From an uncultured Clostridia bacterium (GTDB lineage Bacteria; Bacillota; Clostridia; UBA1381): a stretch of DNA of 61,778 nucleotides. Location: positions 1 through 61,778 of the forward strand of contig CALXQE010000041.1 in assembly GCA_944390495.1 (NCBI GenBank). Direction: 5' to 3'. The translations under genes were made by a program, and so were the position numbers. Shown here piece by piece: positions 37,507 through 46,778 of the stretch (its first letter is position 1; the number at the start of each line of letters is the position of its first letter). The notes under the pieces were generated by a model. It was not told where the DNA came from, did not search any database, and saw only the letters and a list, made by a program, of their open reading frames with translations.

Positions 37507-38701
37507 ATCTTCTTCTCTGGTACTCAATTATTTTATGATTAGCGGAGAAAAACTGTAAATTCGCATCAAAATACAAATGTGATACTTCTCCTTTTATCAT
37601 TTCACCATTTTCAATTTTATTTGCACAATCCCAAGTCGTGTCTATAATAACCCATCTGCCGTCAACATATACCTCATTCCAGGCATGATTTTGTTCTGCT
37701 GTTGCAACAGTTTCTTCAGTCCATTCTGTATCATCACCGACACCAAGTGCATACCCCGATACCACATTACAAGGAATATCAATACTTCTGCAAAGGGCTG
37801 CCATAAGAGTAGCAAAGCCAAGACAAACAGCTTTTCTTGTCTTTACTATATCAGTAGCATAGTAGGGCGGGGCTTCCTGTTCACTTAAACTATCTACATC
37901 ATAATACATATATGAACATATCCAGTCATGAAGTGCAAGCACCTTACTGTAATCATCACTTATGCCCTGAGTAAGCTGCTGTGCAATAGAAATTATACTA
38001 TCACTGTTTGATTGTATAGAAGCTGTATGTTTAAGTGCCTCACTTACCGATTTATCTTTTTCATACATTGTTTTATTGTGGTCAAATACAGGTGACTTTG
38101 CAATCTCCCAACCACTATCGGTTCTTGAAAGCTTAATATAATTATATACCCAACTTTCAAACTGTCCGTAAGGTTTATTTCCTCCGTACACAGACAAATC
38201 TAAAGTCCCGTCACTGATTTCAGGAATATCTATATTCTTACTAAACTCATCGTCACTACCCACCGCAATAGATTCCTGACTAATACTCTCGCCGTTTTTA
38301 TCAGTAAACTCTACTATAAGATGTTCTTTATCCGAAGATGAAGCTATACCAAACACATTTACCTTGTCACCTTCTACTTTAATACCAATATTTTCTTTTG
38401 GATAAAAAGATAACATTGGACTATCCTGTATATAGGCATTAACAGCCACATCAGCCGGATCAATAGGTGGTTCTTCATTTTTAATATAAGCCATTATCTC
38501 ACTTGGCGACGGTATATAATCGGTAAACCTTGAAATTCTTTCAGAAACAGCGGAAACCGTTTGTGAAACCTTTGGATATTTTTCTTCTATAATAGGAAAA
38601 TAACTGCCGAAATTAAGAAACAGATCGGTTTCTGCATTTATAAAACATACGGCTATCGCAAGTATCAAAATAACGGCAACAAATCTCTTAAATGCTTTCA
38701 T
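37505..38701 (-). CDS. secreted or membrane-anchored transglutaminase-like protein
   Basis: 398 residues. N-terminal hydrophobic segment (about 7-22) for export or anchoring. A middle region of unknown fold (90-200) precedes a transglutaminase-like cysteine protease core: Cys in RKAVCLGFATLMAALCR near 292, His in NQHAW-type NHAWNEVYVDG near 340 and Asp in WVIIDTTWDCAN near 353. In bacteria such domains are proteases or transferases at the cell surface. The catalytic triad is intact. Substrate unknown. Confidence 0.87.
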   Translation of the reverse strand: MKAFKRFVAVILILAIAVCFINAETDLFLNFGSYFPIIEEKYPKVSQTVSAVSERISRFTDYIPSPSEIMAYIKNEEPPIDPADVAVNAYIQDSPMLSFYPKENIGIKVEGDKVNVFGIASSSDKEHLIVEFTDKNGESISQESIAVGSDDEFSKNIDIPEISDGTLDLSVYGGNKPYGQFESWVYNYIKLSRTDSGWEIAKSPVFDHNKTMYEKDKSVSEALKHTASIQSNSDSIISIAQQLTQGISDDYSKVLALHDWICSYMYYDVDSLSEQEAPPYYATDIVKTRKAVCLGFATLMAALCRSIDIPCNVVSGYALGVGDDTEWTEETVATAEQNHAWNEVYVDGRWVIIDTTWDCANKIENGEMIKGEVSHLYFDANLQFFSANHKIIEYQRRR

Positions 38702-38740
38702 ATTAAATCACACACCGTTAAATTACATATAAATTTGTAG

Positions 38741-38785
38741 AAAAAAATGCTGCGACCTAAGTACATTCTTAAGCCGCAGCATCTT
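38741..38785 (-). terminator. terminator of the tRNA operon
   Basis: Outer arms ATGCTGCG (38747-38754) and CGCAGCAT (38775-38782), with a T run on the minus strand. An inner CTTAAG/CTTAGG region extends the fold. Confidence 0.8.
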
Positions 38786-38791
38786 ACTAAC

Positions 38792-38866
<75 letters not shown>

Positions 38867-38891
38867 GTGGTTAATTATTGAGCTGATACAA

Positions 38892-38927
38892 ATAACAAAA
38901 GACGCACACTCTTGCGTCTTTTGTTAT
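38892..38927 (-). other. 15-bp hairpin between tRNA-Gly and tRNA-Cys
   Basis: ATAACAAAAGACGCA (38892-38906) and TGCGTCTTTTGTTAT (38913-38927) are perfect inverted repeats with a 6-base loop. It has no T run, so it looks like an RNA-processing or partial stop signal rather than a full terminator. Confidence 0.65.
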
Positions 38928-38935
38928 AGTGTAAA

Positions 38936-39010
38936 TGGAGCGGAAGACGAGATTCGAACTCGCGACGTTCACCTTGGCAAGGTGACGCTCTACCACTGAG
39001 CCACTCCCGC
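38936..39010 (-). tRNA. tRNA-Gly (GCC)
   Basis: 75 bases including encoded CCA. Acceptor GCGGGAG with CTTCCGC; anticodon GCC in CTTGCCAAG; T arm GTTCGAATC. Confidence 0.95.
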
Positions 39011-39041
39011 ATTTATCACAATTCCGTAAGGAATTGTGAAG

Positions 39042-39117
39042 TGGTGCTTCCGGGTGGAATCGAACCGCCGACACTGGGATTTTCAGTCCCATGCTCTACC
39101 GACTGAGCTACAGAAGC
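39042..39117 (-). tRNA. tRNA-Phe (GAA)
   Basis: 76 bases including encoded CCA. Acceptor GCTTCTG with CGGAAGC; anticodon GAA in ACTGAAAAT; T arm GTTCGATTC. A short hairpin (CACAATTCC with GGAATTGTG) precedes the Gly gene. Confidence 0.95.
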
Positions 39118-39121
39118 ATAA

Positions 39122-39198
39122 TGGCGACCCGGATGAGGCTCGAACTCACGACCTCCAGCGTGACAGGCTGGCGTTCTAACCAACTGAACTACCGGGCC
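39122..39198 (-). tRNA. tRNA-Asp (GTC)
   Basis: 77 bases including encoded CCA. Acceptor GGCCCGG with CCGGGTC; anticodon GTC in CTGTCAC; T arm GTTCGAGCC. Only four bases separate it from tRNA-Phe. Confidence 0.95.
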
Positions 39199-39226
39199 AT
39201 AATCACCTTACATTGTAAGGTGTATG

Positions 39227-39302
39227 TGGTGGGAATTACAGGGCTCGAACCTGTGACATCCTGCTTGTAAGGCAGACGCTCTCCCAGCTGAGCTAAACTC
39301 CC
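39227..39302 (-). tRNA. tRNA-Val (TAC)
   Basis: 76 bases including encoded CCA. Acceptor GGGAGTT with AATTCCC; anticodon TAC in CTTACAA; T arm GTTCGAGCC. First gene of the tRNA operon. Confidence 0.95.
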
Positions 39303-39332
39303 ATGTTGTCATTTCAATCAGCGACAAGAGAT

Positions 39333-39361
39333 ATTATAGCAGAGTTGGTTCACTTTGTCAA
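39333..39361 (-). promoter_or_regulatory. consensus promoter of the tRNA operon
   Basis: Minus strand TTGACA (39356-39361), 17-bp spacer, TATAAT (39333-39338): a perfect sigma-A match, as expected for stable RNA genes. Confidence 0.85.
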
Positions 39362-39429
39362 CACTTTTTTTAAAAATTTTTTAATTTTTTTCAAAAAAGT
39401 TTTTTACTTTTTATTTGTATGCAGTTTTA

Positions 39430-39458
39430 TTGAAAAATATTATTATTTATGGTAAAAT
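39430..39458 (+). promoter_or_regulatory. promoter of the DeoR-type regulator
   Basis: TTGAAA (39430-39435), 17-bp spacer, TAAAAT (39453-39458), 30 bases before the ATG at 39488. Confidence 0.55.
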
Positions 39459-39487
39459 ATTTACATCAAATGAAATGAGGTATTTTT

Positions 39488-40258
39488 ATGCTTGCTGTTG
39501 AAAGACGAAACAAAATCGAACAACTGATAAACGAAAATAAAAGTGTACTTGTTGTAGAGCTTGCGAAACTTTTTGATGTAACAACAGAAACAATACGAGG
39601 AGACCTTGAAAAACTCGAAAGACAAGGAGTTCTTGTACGTACATACGGAGGTGCAACACTTTTAGATAACAGCGAAATAGAACTTGCTATAACTGAACGC
39701 GACACAGTAAATTACGAAGGAAAACAACGTATAGGCAAATATGCCGCTGATATTATAAAGGACGGCGAAACAATCTTTCTTGATGCAAGTACATCAGCAT
39801 GGCATCTTGCACGTTATTTAAAAGCCAAACGAGGTATAACTGTAATAACAAACGCAGAAAAAGTTGTAAACGAGCTTTCAAGCTGTGACCATATTCATGT
39901 AGTATGTGTAGGAGGCGTATTAACGCCTAAAAATATGTCGTATGTAGGTCGTGTAGCAGAACATACTATAAAAGAAAATTACTACGCAAATAAGTGCTTT
40001 TTTTCGTGCAGAGGAGTAACACTGGGAAGAGGTCTTGTAGATTCAAGCGAAGGAGAAGCCGAAATAAAGAAAGCCATGCTTTCATGCAGCGAGTCATCAA
40101 TTTTTCTTTGCGACAAAAATAAGATTGGTAAAATAGGAGTTCCGAGAATTGCAAGCCTTGATGATATAGACGTATTTATAACCGACGCCAAGCTTACTGA
40201 CGAGTGGGAAAAAGAACTTGCATCAAAGGATGTAAAACTTGTAACAGTCGAAAAATAA
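39488..40258 (+). CDS. DeoR-family transcriptional regulator
   Basis: 256 residues. N-terminal winged helix (VERRNKIEQLINENKSVLVV, then LFDVTTETIRGDLEKLERQG near 28-48, the DeoR signature) and a C-terminal sugar-phosphate-binding domain (GKYAADIIKDGETIFLDAST, CVGGVLTPKNMSYVG, KCFFSCRGV). Such proteins usually repress sugar catabolic genes, with phosphorylated sugars as effectors. No sugar operon is adjacent; its target may be elsewhere or in trans. It is monocistronic, with a bidirectional terminator downstream. Confidence 0.93.
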   Translation: MLAVERRNKIEQLINENKSVLVVELAKLFDVTTETIRGDLEKLERQGVLVRTYGGATLLDNSEIELAITERDTVNYEGKQRIGKYAADIIKDGETIFLDASTSAWHLARYLKAKRGITVITNAEKVVNELSSCDHIHVVCVGGVLTPKNMSYVGRVAEHTIKENYYANKCFFSCRGVTLGRGLVDSSEGEAEIKKAMLSCSESSIFLCDKNKIGKIGVPRIASLDDIDVFITDAKLTDEWEKELASKDVKLVTVEK

Positions 40259-40263
40259 AACAT

Positions 40264-40330
40264 AAAAGAGTAAGGACATTAAGTGCACTTTTGTACATTT
40301 ATAGGTGCAACTAACATCCTTACTCCTTTT
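40264..40330. terminator. bidirectional terminator between the DeoR gene and the sensor kinase gene
   Basis: AAAAGAGTAAGGA (40264-40276) and TCCTTACTCCTTTT (40317-40330) form the outer stem, with an inner GTGCAC/GGTGCAAC pairing. Confidence 0.65.
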
Positions 40331-41612
40331 ATTTTGCCACAGGTATTTTTACAACAAATTCAGTAAATTTATTTTTAACTGAACTAACAGTAATTTCGCC
40401 TTTGCTTTGAGTAACAATAGCCTTTGCTATTGCCAAACCCAATCCATATCCTCCGCTCTCTCTCGACCTTGACTTGTCCTCACGATAAAAGCGTTCAAAT
40501 ATATGTTTTACATCACTTATACCTTCACCACTGTTCCACACAGAAAATACCGCATTTGAATTTTCAGTTTTTAACTTTATTTTTATATTTCCATTCTTCG
40601 GAGTATATTTTACTGCATTATCTAAAAGTATCATAACAAGCTGTTTTGCCTGTTCATTGGAACTATTTATATATATATTACTTTCAATATCATAATCAAG
40701 TAAAACATCATTTTCAAAAGCTACAGCCTCCATTAAAAGAAGAACATTTTCTGCCGCATCAGAAAATGACACTTTATCAAGCATAACTTTATTTTCGTCG
40801 TAATCAAGCCTTGCAAGATATAACAAATCATTTGTAAGCTTTGTCATACGTTGTGCCTCTGATTTTATATAATCAAGCCACTTTCTTTCCTCACCTATCG
40901 TACTGTCAGTATGAGATAAAAGAACATCTATATTTGTATTTATAGTCGTGAGAGGTGTTTTAAGCTCATGGGAAGCATCTGCCACAAATTGTTTTTGCTT
41001 GTTATATGATTCCTCCACAGGACGTATAGAACGATTCGCCGAAAACAAACTGATTAAAAATGCAATACTTAATGCAATAAGTGCTACAAATAACAGTGCA
41101 AAAAATAAATTTCTAAGCATATTGTGTTCAACATGAATTTCAGCAAAGACAACCGCAACCCCACTTTCAATAGGTACTGCTTTATACTTCCAGTAGCTTG
41201 TATCTGTTTTTATCCGACCCGTTCCATCATCGTCATTTATAATTTCATTTATTTTTTCAGAATAAAAATCATCTATCTCAAATGGAATATTTTTTTCAGT
41301 AATATTGCCTTCATTGTCTGCAATCAAGGAAAAAGTGAGCGAAAACGGTTGTTTTTCTGAATATTTTTTCCCTATATCATCAGGCGGTATTTCTTCAGGT
41401 CTGTCACCTTTATTTTTTTTCATATCAACAGGCATCTGATCACGGGTATGTTCTCCTATTATCCCGTTAAGTGCCATCTCTATTTTACGATCTATTCCCC
41501 TTTCAGTATTTTGAGCAGTTATAATAAATATAACCGAAAAACTGCCCAAAACAAGTGCCGCAATTATCATTGTATTTACAATAAGAAGCCTGTTCCTTAA
41601 TTTTTTAAACAT
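40329..41612 (-). CDS. sensor histidine kinase
   Basis: 427 residues. Two membrane helices (about 10-33 and 168-190) flank an extracytoplasmic sensor region of roughly 130 residues. Then a dimerisation domain with the phosphorylated His in DASHELKTPLTT near 219, and the HATPase with the N box LLDNAVKYTPKNG near 339, a G1 box VWNSGEG and GGYGLGLAIAK. ATG at 41612 follows GGAGGAAT. The TAA of the response regulator gene is two bases away, so the pair is coupled. Confidence 0.92.
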   Translation of the reverse strand: MFKKLRNRLLIVNTMIIAALVLGSFSVIFIITAQNTERGIDRKIEMALNGIIGEHTRDQMPVDMKKNKGDRPEEIPPDDIGKKYSEKQPFSLTFSLIADNEGNITEKNIPFEIDDFYSEKINEIINDDDGTGRIKTDTSYWKYKAVPIESGVAVVFAEIHVEHNMLRNLFFALLFVALIALSIAFLISLFSANRSIRPVEESYNKQKQFVADASHELKTPLTTINTNIDVLLSHTDSTIGEERKWLDYIKSEAQRMTKLTNDLLYLARLDYDENKVMLDKVSFSDAAENVLLLMEAVAFENDVLLDYDIESNIYINSSNEQAKQLVMILLDNAVKYTPKNGNIKIKLKTENSNAVFSVWNSGEGISDVKHIFERFYREDKSRSRESGGYGLGLAIAKAIVTQSKGEITVSSVKNKFTEFVVKIPVAK

Positions 41613-41613
41613 A

Positions 41614-42291
41614 TTATTCCTCCGAAAGTGTATATCCCACACCACGTACTGTATTAATCTGCACTTTAGAATGTATAAATTTTAACTTTTTCCTCAAAAA
41701 AGATATATACACTTCTACGTGATTTGCCTCAGCTTCAGACTCAAAGCCCCAAAGTTTTTCTATTATCTGCTCCTTCGAGCATACAATTCGCTTATGAATC
41801 ATCAAATATTCTAAAAGTTCGCTCTCCTTTAGTGTAAGTGTTATTTCGCCATGAACACCTGATAACAGCAAATTAGACGTATTAAGAGTAATATCCCCAA
41901 ACTCTATCGTATTATTACCAGTAACAATTTCGCCCCTTCTCCTGCTTAACGCACGAATGCGAGCCAGAAGTTCATCTGTATTAAATGGTTTTGATAGATA
42001 ATCATCTGCACCGCTGTCTAAACCTTTAACTTTATCTGAAATTTCACCACGGGCAGTAAGCAATATAACAGGAGTTTCTATTCCCTCCTGTCTTATAGTC
42101 TTCAATATAGTTATTCCGTCCATTTTAGGCAGCATAATATCAAGCACAATAACATCATAAATACCGGTTAGTGCATTATCAAGACCACTTTCTCCATCGT
42201 TTGACACATCAACAGTGTAATTATTTTTCTTTAATATATGTGACAAAGCCTCTGAAAGATGCAATTCATCTTCAACCACAAGTATACGCAT
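41614..42291 (-). CDS. OmpR-family response regulator
   Basis: 225 residues. Receiver domain: acidic pair in VVEDELH, phosphorylated Asp in VIVLDIMLPKMDG near 51, Thr in LLTARGE and Lys in YLSKPF near 101. C-terminal winged helix (ITLTLKESELLEYLMIHKRIV, in part, and HVEVYISFLRKKL). GAAGGTGAAATT precedes the ATG. Partner of the sensor kinase below it. Targets unknown; no transporter or resistance gene is adjacent. Confidence 0.95.
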   Translation of the reverse strand: MRILVVEDELHLSEALSHILKKNNYTVDVSNDGESGLDNALTGIYDVIVLDIMLPKMDGITILKTIRQEGIETPVILLTARGEISDKVKGLDSGADDYLSKPFNTDELLARIRALSRRRGEIVTGNNTIEFGDITLNTSNLLLSGVHGEITLTLKESELLEYLMIHKRIVCSKEQIIEKLWGFESEAEANHVEVYISFLRKKLKFIHSKVQINTVRGVGYTLSEE

Positions 42292-42448
42292 AATTTCACC
42301 TTCTTTATATGTTAAATTAATTATATCATACTTTTCTTAAATGTGCCTTAAAAAACAATAAATAATTTTATTTTAAAAAAATGTTTAAACCTTTAATAAA
42401 GGTGGTATATATAATTAAAACGATATAAATTTCGAAGGAGGGATTTGC

Positions 42449-43006
42449 ATGAAAAAAATAATCACAATAGCCAGAAGTTACGGAAGCGGAGGCAAGGAGA
42501 TTGGAAAAGCACTTGCAAAATCTCTCGGCATTAATTATTACGGCAGAGAAATATTTGAAATGACTCAAGGGAACGGTGATAATCTGTACGCAGGAGATGA
42601 TGAAAGCATACATCAATCCACCTTTGAAAAATCTGATGAACTTTTTAAGCTCCAGTCAGCAAAAATAAAGGAAATTGCGGAAAATGAATCATGCGTAATA
42701 GTAGGACGCTGTGCGGACTATGTCCTAAGAGATATGGATTATGTCACAAGAGTATATCTGTATGCACCTCTAAGAGAGCGTATGAGGCGAGTAATACGCC
42801 TTTACGAGCTTAATCCTGATGATGCAAAGAGTCTTATTCATTCTATGGATAAAACGAGAGGTGACTATTATTTCCATAATACCGGGCTGGTGTGGTCAGA
42901 TCCCAATCATTATAATCTTTGCATTAACACTGCCGGACTTGATACAAAAAGATGTATTGAAATTATAAAACATTATATAGATATACGTTATCCAGATAGT
43001 ATATAA
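42449..43006 (+). CDS. cytidylate-kinase-like P-loop protein
   Basis: 185 residues of the cytidylate kinase-like family. P-loop-like ITIARSYGSGGKEIGKALAK near 5-24, NYYGREIF, VGRCADYVLRD near 87 and the LID-like RMRRVIRLYEL. A typical Cmk is longer and has a distinct NMP-binding insert, so the true substrate is uncertain. GAAGGAGGG precedes the ATG. It is divergent from the two-component system and ends in a hairpin terminator. Confidence 0.8.
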   Translation: MKKIITIARSYGSGGKEIGKALAKSLGINYYGREIFEMTQGNGDNLYAGDDESIHQSTFEKSDELFKLQSAKIKEIAENESCVIVGRCADYVLRDMDYVTRVYLYAPLRERMRRVIRLYELNPDDAKSLIHSMDKTRGDYYFHNTGLVWSDPNHYNLCINTAGLDTKRCIEIIKHYIDIRYPDSI

Positions 43007-43017
43007 TACCCTCCCCT

Positions 43018-43050
43018 AAAAGCTGTCAGTTTAAAAAAACGGCAGCTTTT
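43018..43050 (+). terminator. terminator of the cytidylate-kinase-like gene
   Basis: AAAGCTGTC (43018-43026) pairs with GGCAGCTTT (43041-43049), followed by TTATTAT. Confidence 0.7.
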
Positions 43051-43095
43051 ATTATAAAAAAAAATGACTGTCATTATATAGTGACAGTCATTTTT
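43051..43095. terminator. bidirectional terminator
   Basis: AAATGACTGTCA (43062-43073) and TGACAGTCATTT (43082-43093); A run on the left and T run on the right let it serve the minus-strand DUF378 gene. Confidence 0.8.
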
Positions 43096-43157
43096 CTATA
43101 CCTTTATTTTTTAGTGCTGAAATTTAACATTTAAAACTTTTATTTGCAATAATTTTC

Positions 43158-43370
43158 TTACACTTTACTGTGACTGTGTTCTGCCGCATCATTGTGGAAT
43201 AAAAGCGTTATACACCACAAACCGGCAAGACCGACAATTACATAAATTATTCTGCTGAAAACACCTGTTTGTCCACCAAAAAGTGCCGCAACAAGGTCAA
43301 ACTTAAACAGTCCGACAAGTAACCAATTTATAGCACCAATTATTGTTATTGCAAGTGCAGTCTTGTTCAT
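43158..43370 (-). CDS. DUF378 membrane protein
   Basis: 70 residues. Two membrane helices with the DUF378 pattern: ITIIGAINWLLVGLFKFDLV near 9-28 and IIYVIVGLAGLWCIT near 41-55; His-rich C-terminus (HNDAAEHSHS). AAGGAGAG lies nine bases before the ATG at 43370; an ATG two codons upstream is less well spaced. Function of the family is unknown. It stands alone on its strand. Confidence 0.8.
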   Translation of the reverse strand: MNKTALAITIIGAINWLLVGLFKFDLVAALFGGQTGVFSRIIYVIVGLAGLWCITLLFHNDAAEHSHSKV

Positions 43371-43483
43371 AAACATTCTCTCCTTATAAGTTTATAGTTT
43401 ATCTTTAGTTTAAACGTTTTAAGGTGTTTTACACATAGTAATATTTACCTTATTTTATTAATATATTTTAAAGAGGTGAGATA

Positions 43484-43897
43484 ATGAGGAGAAAAGTTAT
43501 GATGTATTTTACAGCAATTCTTATTATTATAATCACAACCACCGCTTTTGTGCTTTTCGCCAGCGGAGAAGATAATACAAAAAATACAGAATTTTTACAA
43601 AGTTACGGTTGGGAAGTAAAAACGAAGCCCGTTGAAAGTGCCAATATTATTATTCCTAATCCTTTTGACCTTGTATACGAAAATTATAACAAACTACAAA
43701 AAGAAGCAAATCTTGATTTATACCCATACAGAGGAATGAGCGGTGTACGATATACATATATTGTTTTAAATTATCCAAAAGATGTAGGAGAAGAAGTTCG
43801 TGCTAACGTAATTTGTATAGACGGTAAACCTGTCGGTGGTGACATTATGACAGTAAGTCTTAGCGGTTTTATGCACTCACTAAATTTTCCAAATTAA
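43484..43897 (+). CDS. DUF4830-like exported protein
   Basis: 137 residues. A membrane helix at 8-28 serves as signal or anchor. The rest has the FLQSYGWEV motif (about residue 38) and the YPYRGMSGVRYTYIVLNY segment typical of DUF4830 proteins of Clostridia. Probably outside the membrane. Function unknown. AGAGGTGAG precedes the ATG, and the gene is followed by a bidirectional terminator. Confidence 0.7.
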   Translation: MRRKVMMYFTAILIIIITTTAFVLFASGEDNTKNTEFLQSYGWEVKTKPVESANIIIPNPFDLVYENYNKLQKEANLDLYPYRGMSGVRYTYIVLNYPKDVGEEVRANVICIDGKPVGGDIMTVSLSGFMHSLNFPN

Positions 43898-43920
43898 ATG
43901 ATAAAAAAATCTTTTAAAAT

Positions 43921-43955
43921 CAAAAAACAGACAGCTTAATAGCTGTCTGTTTTTC
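43921..43955. terminator. bidirectional terminator between DUF4830 and ppdK
   Basis: AAACAGACAGCT (43925-43936) and AGCTGTCTGTTT (43941-43952) with a TAAT loop, A run left and T run right. Confidence 0.85.
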
Positions 43956-43994
43956 GTGTTCCAAAGAAACAAAATAAACTTTATGGATATAAAA

Positions 43995-46625
43995 TTACTT
44001 ATTCTCCTTAATATTAGCCTGAGCTGCTGCAAGTCTTGCGATTGGCACACGGAAAGGTGAGCAAGATACATAATCAAGACCAATCTTATGGCAGAACTCA
44101 ACAGATGTAGGATCACCGCCGTGTTCACCACAGATACCAACATGAAGTTCAGGTCTAACCGGCTTACCAAGTTTGATAGCCATTTCCATAAGCTTACCTA
44201 CACCGTTTTGGTCAAGTTTTGCAAATGGATCATTTTCAAATATTTTAGCATCATAGTAAGCGTCAAGGAACTTACCTGCGTCATCACGTGAGAAACCGTA
44301 TGTTAGCTGTGTAAGGTCGTTTGTACCGAAGCAGAAGAATTCAGCTTCTGTTGCAATTTCATCTGCAAGAAGAGCTGCTCTTGGAATTTCAATCATTGTA
44401 CCTACTTCATACTTAAGTTCTACACCTGCTGCTGCAATTTCAGCATCAGCTGTTTCAACAACGATATTCTTAACATACTTTAATTCCTTAACATCTCCAA
44501 CAAGCGGAATCATGATTTCCGGTTCAATGTGCCAATCAGGATGCTTCTTCTGTACATTGATAGCTGCACGGATTACAGCACTTGTCTGCATCTTAGCTAT
44601 TTCAGGATATGTTACAGCAAGACGGCAACCTCTGTGACCCATCATTGGGTTAAATTCGTGAAGAGATGCTATAATGTTCTTAATCTGTTCAACAGTCTTA
44701 CCCTGAGTTTCAGCAAGAGCCTTAATATCTTCTTCTTCTGTCGGAACGAACTCATGTAGAGGTGGATCCAAGAATCTGATTGTTACAGGGTTACCTTCAA
44801 GAGCTTCATAAAGTTCTTCAAAGTCACTTTGCTGCATAGGAAGAATCTTAGCTAAAGCAGCTTCTCTTTCCTCAACAGTATCTGAACAAATCATTTCTCT
44901 GAATGCATCAATTCTGTTACCACCGAAGAACATATGCTCTGTACGGCAAAGACCGATACCTTCAGCACCAAGCTCTCTTGCCTTTTTAGCATCTTCAGGA
45001 GTATCTGCATTTGTTCTAACCTTTAGAACTCTGTACTTATCTGCCCAACCCATGATTCTGCCGAAGTCACCGCTGATTGAAGCGTCAACTGTCGGTATAA
45101 TTCCATCATAGATATTACCTGTTGAACCATCGATTGAAATATAATCACCTTCATGGTATTCCTTACCTGCAAGAGTGAATTTCTTGTTTTCTTCGTCCAT
45201 AGCTATTTCGCTACAACCTGATACACAACATGTACCCATACCACGAGCAACAACGGCAGCATGAGATGTCATACCGCCTCTTACTGTAAGAATACCCTGT
45301 GAAGCCTTCATACCTTCAATATCTTCAGGTGAAGTTTCAAGTCTTACAAGAACAACCTTTTCTCCTCTTGCATTCCATTCCTTAGCGTCTTCAGCTGTAA
45401 ATACAACCTTACCGCATGCAGCACCCGGAGAAGCTGCCAAAGCTCTTGCAGCAGGAGTTGCTTCCTTAAGAGCCTTAGGGTCAAACTGCGGATGAAGAAG
45501 TGTATCAAGGTTTCTCGGATCTATCATAAGAACAGCTTCTTTTTCAGAAATCATACCTTCATCAACTAGGTCACATGCAATCTTCAAAGCAGCTTGTGCT
45601 GTTCTCTTACCGTTTCTTGTCTGAAGCATATAAAGCTTCTTATCTTCAATAGTGAATTCCATATCCTGCATATCTCTGTAGTGATTTTCAAGAGTATGGC
45701 ATATTCCTACGAACTGATCATAAACTTCAGGCATAACTTCCTTTAGCTGATCAATATGCTGTGGTGTACGAACGCCTGCAACAACGTCCTCACCCTGTGC
45801 GTTCATCAAGAACTCACCCATAAGGTGTTTTTCACCTGTTGCCGGGTCACGAGTAAATGCAACACCTGTACCTGATGTATCGCCCATGTTACCGAATGCC
45901 ATCATCTGTACGTTTACAGCTGTACCCCATGAATAAGGAATATCGTTGTCACGACGATATACGTTTGCTCTTGGGTTATCCCATGAACGGAATACTGCTT
46001 CAATAGCACCAAATAGCTGTTCCTTTGGATCTGTTGGGAAATCTTTACCAACCTTATCTTTATACTCAGCCTTAAACTGTTCAGCAAGTGCCTTTAAATC
46101 TTCTGCTGTAAGGTCAACGTCCTGTGTAATTCCCTTTTCTTCTTTCATTCTGTCGATAAGAACCTCAAAATACTTCTTACCAACTTCCATAACTACATCA
46201 GAATACATCTGAATAAATCTTCTATAACAATCCCATGCCCATCTTGGGTTGTTTGACTTGTTAGCCATAACCTCTACAACTTCTTCATTAAGACCAAGGT
46301 TAAGGATTGTGTCCATCATACCAGGCATAGATGCTCTTGCACCTGAACGAACTGATACAAGAAGCGGATTTTCTAAATCACCAAACTTCTTGCCTGTAAT
46401 TTCTTCCATCTTTGCGATGTATTCGATGATTTCAGCTTTGATTTCATCGTTAATATTTCTACCATCCTCATAGTACTTTGTACAAGCCTCTGTTGAAATT
46501 GTGAAGCCCTGAGGAACAGGTAAACCAAGAGATGTCATCTCAGCAAGGTTTGCTCCCTTACCACCCAAAAGTTCTCTCATGGTTGCGTTACCTTCTGAAA
46601 AAAGGTAAACATACTTTTTTGCCAT
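43995..46625 (-). CDS. ppdK: pyruvate phosphate dikinase
   Basis: 876 residues, full length. It interconverts pyruvate, ATP and Pi with PEP, AMP and PPi. N-terminal ATP-grasp (LLGGKGANLAEMTSLGLPVP), central phosphohistidine domain with GGMTSHAAVVARGMG (His near 455), and the C-terminal PEP barrel with the catalytic Cys in GICGEHGGDP near 833. AGGAGG precedes the ATG. In Clostridia it works in the glycolytic direction with PPi-PFK, also present in this window. Monocistronic. Confidence 0.97.
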   Translation of the reverse strand: MAKKYVYLFSEGNATMRELLGGKGANLAEMTSLGLPVPQGFTISTEACTKYYEDGRNINDEIKAEIIEYIAKMEEITGKKFGDLENPLLVSVRSGARASMPGMMDTILNLGLNEEVVEVMANKSNNPRWAWDCYRRFIQMYSDVVMEVGKKYFEVLIDRMKEEKGITQDVDLTAEDLKALAEQFKAEYKDKVGKDFPTDPKEQLFGAIEAVFRSWDNPRANVYRRDNDIPYSWGTAVNVQMMAFGNMGDTSGTGVAFTRDPATGEKHLMGEFLMNAQGEDVVAGVRTPQHIDQLKEVMPEVYDQFVGICHTLENHYRDMQDMEFTIEDKKLYMLQTRNGKRTAQAALKIACDLVDEGMISEKEAVLMIDPRNLDTLLHPQFDPKALKEATPAARALAASPGAACGKVVFTAEDAKEWNARGEKVVLVRLETSPEDIEGMKASQGILTVRGGMTSHAAVVARGMGTCCVSGCSEIAMDEENKKFTLAGKEYHEGDYISIDGSTGNIYDGIIPTVDASISGDFGRIMGWADKYRVLKVRTNADTPEDAKKARELGAEGIGLCRTEHMFFGGNRIDAFREMICSDTVEEREAALAKILPMQQSDFEELYEALEGNPVTIRFLDPPLHEFVPTEEEDIKALAETQGKTVEQIKNIIASLHEFNPMMGHRGCRLAVTYPEIAKMQTSAVIRAAINVQKKHPDWHIEPEIMIPLVGDVKELKYVKNIVVETADAEIAAAGVELKYEVGTMIEIPRAALLADEIATEAEFFCFGTNDLTQLTYGFSRDDAGKFLDAYYDAKIFENDPFAKLDQNGVGKLMEMAIKLGKPVRPELHVGICGEHGGDPTSVEFCHKIGLDYVSCSPFRVPIARLAAAQANIKENK

Positions 46626-46693
46626 CGGAATCTCCTCCTAAGTTATATTTTTATAGCTGTAACAGATCTCTACGTCTGTACACTTGTATAATA

Positions 46694-46721
46694 ATTATAC
46701 CATAAAACTGAAAAATGTCTA
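46694..46721 (-). promoter_or_regulatory. promoter of ppdK
   Basis: Minus strand TAGACA (46716-46721), 16-bp spacer, TATAAT (46694-46699), about 70 bases before the ATG. Confidence 0.55.
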
Positions 46722-46778
46722 TAATATTATTGAATTTTTTTTACAATTTGTGAAAAAAATATCATTCATTATTTAAAA

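Noticed and set aside
38871..39092. Open frame across the tRNA genes
   Set aside because: It only reads the tRNA-Gly and tRNA-Phe sequence and their spacers; no ribosome site.
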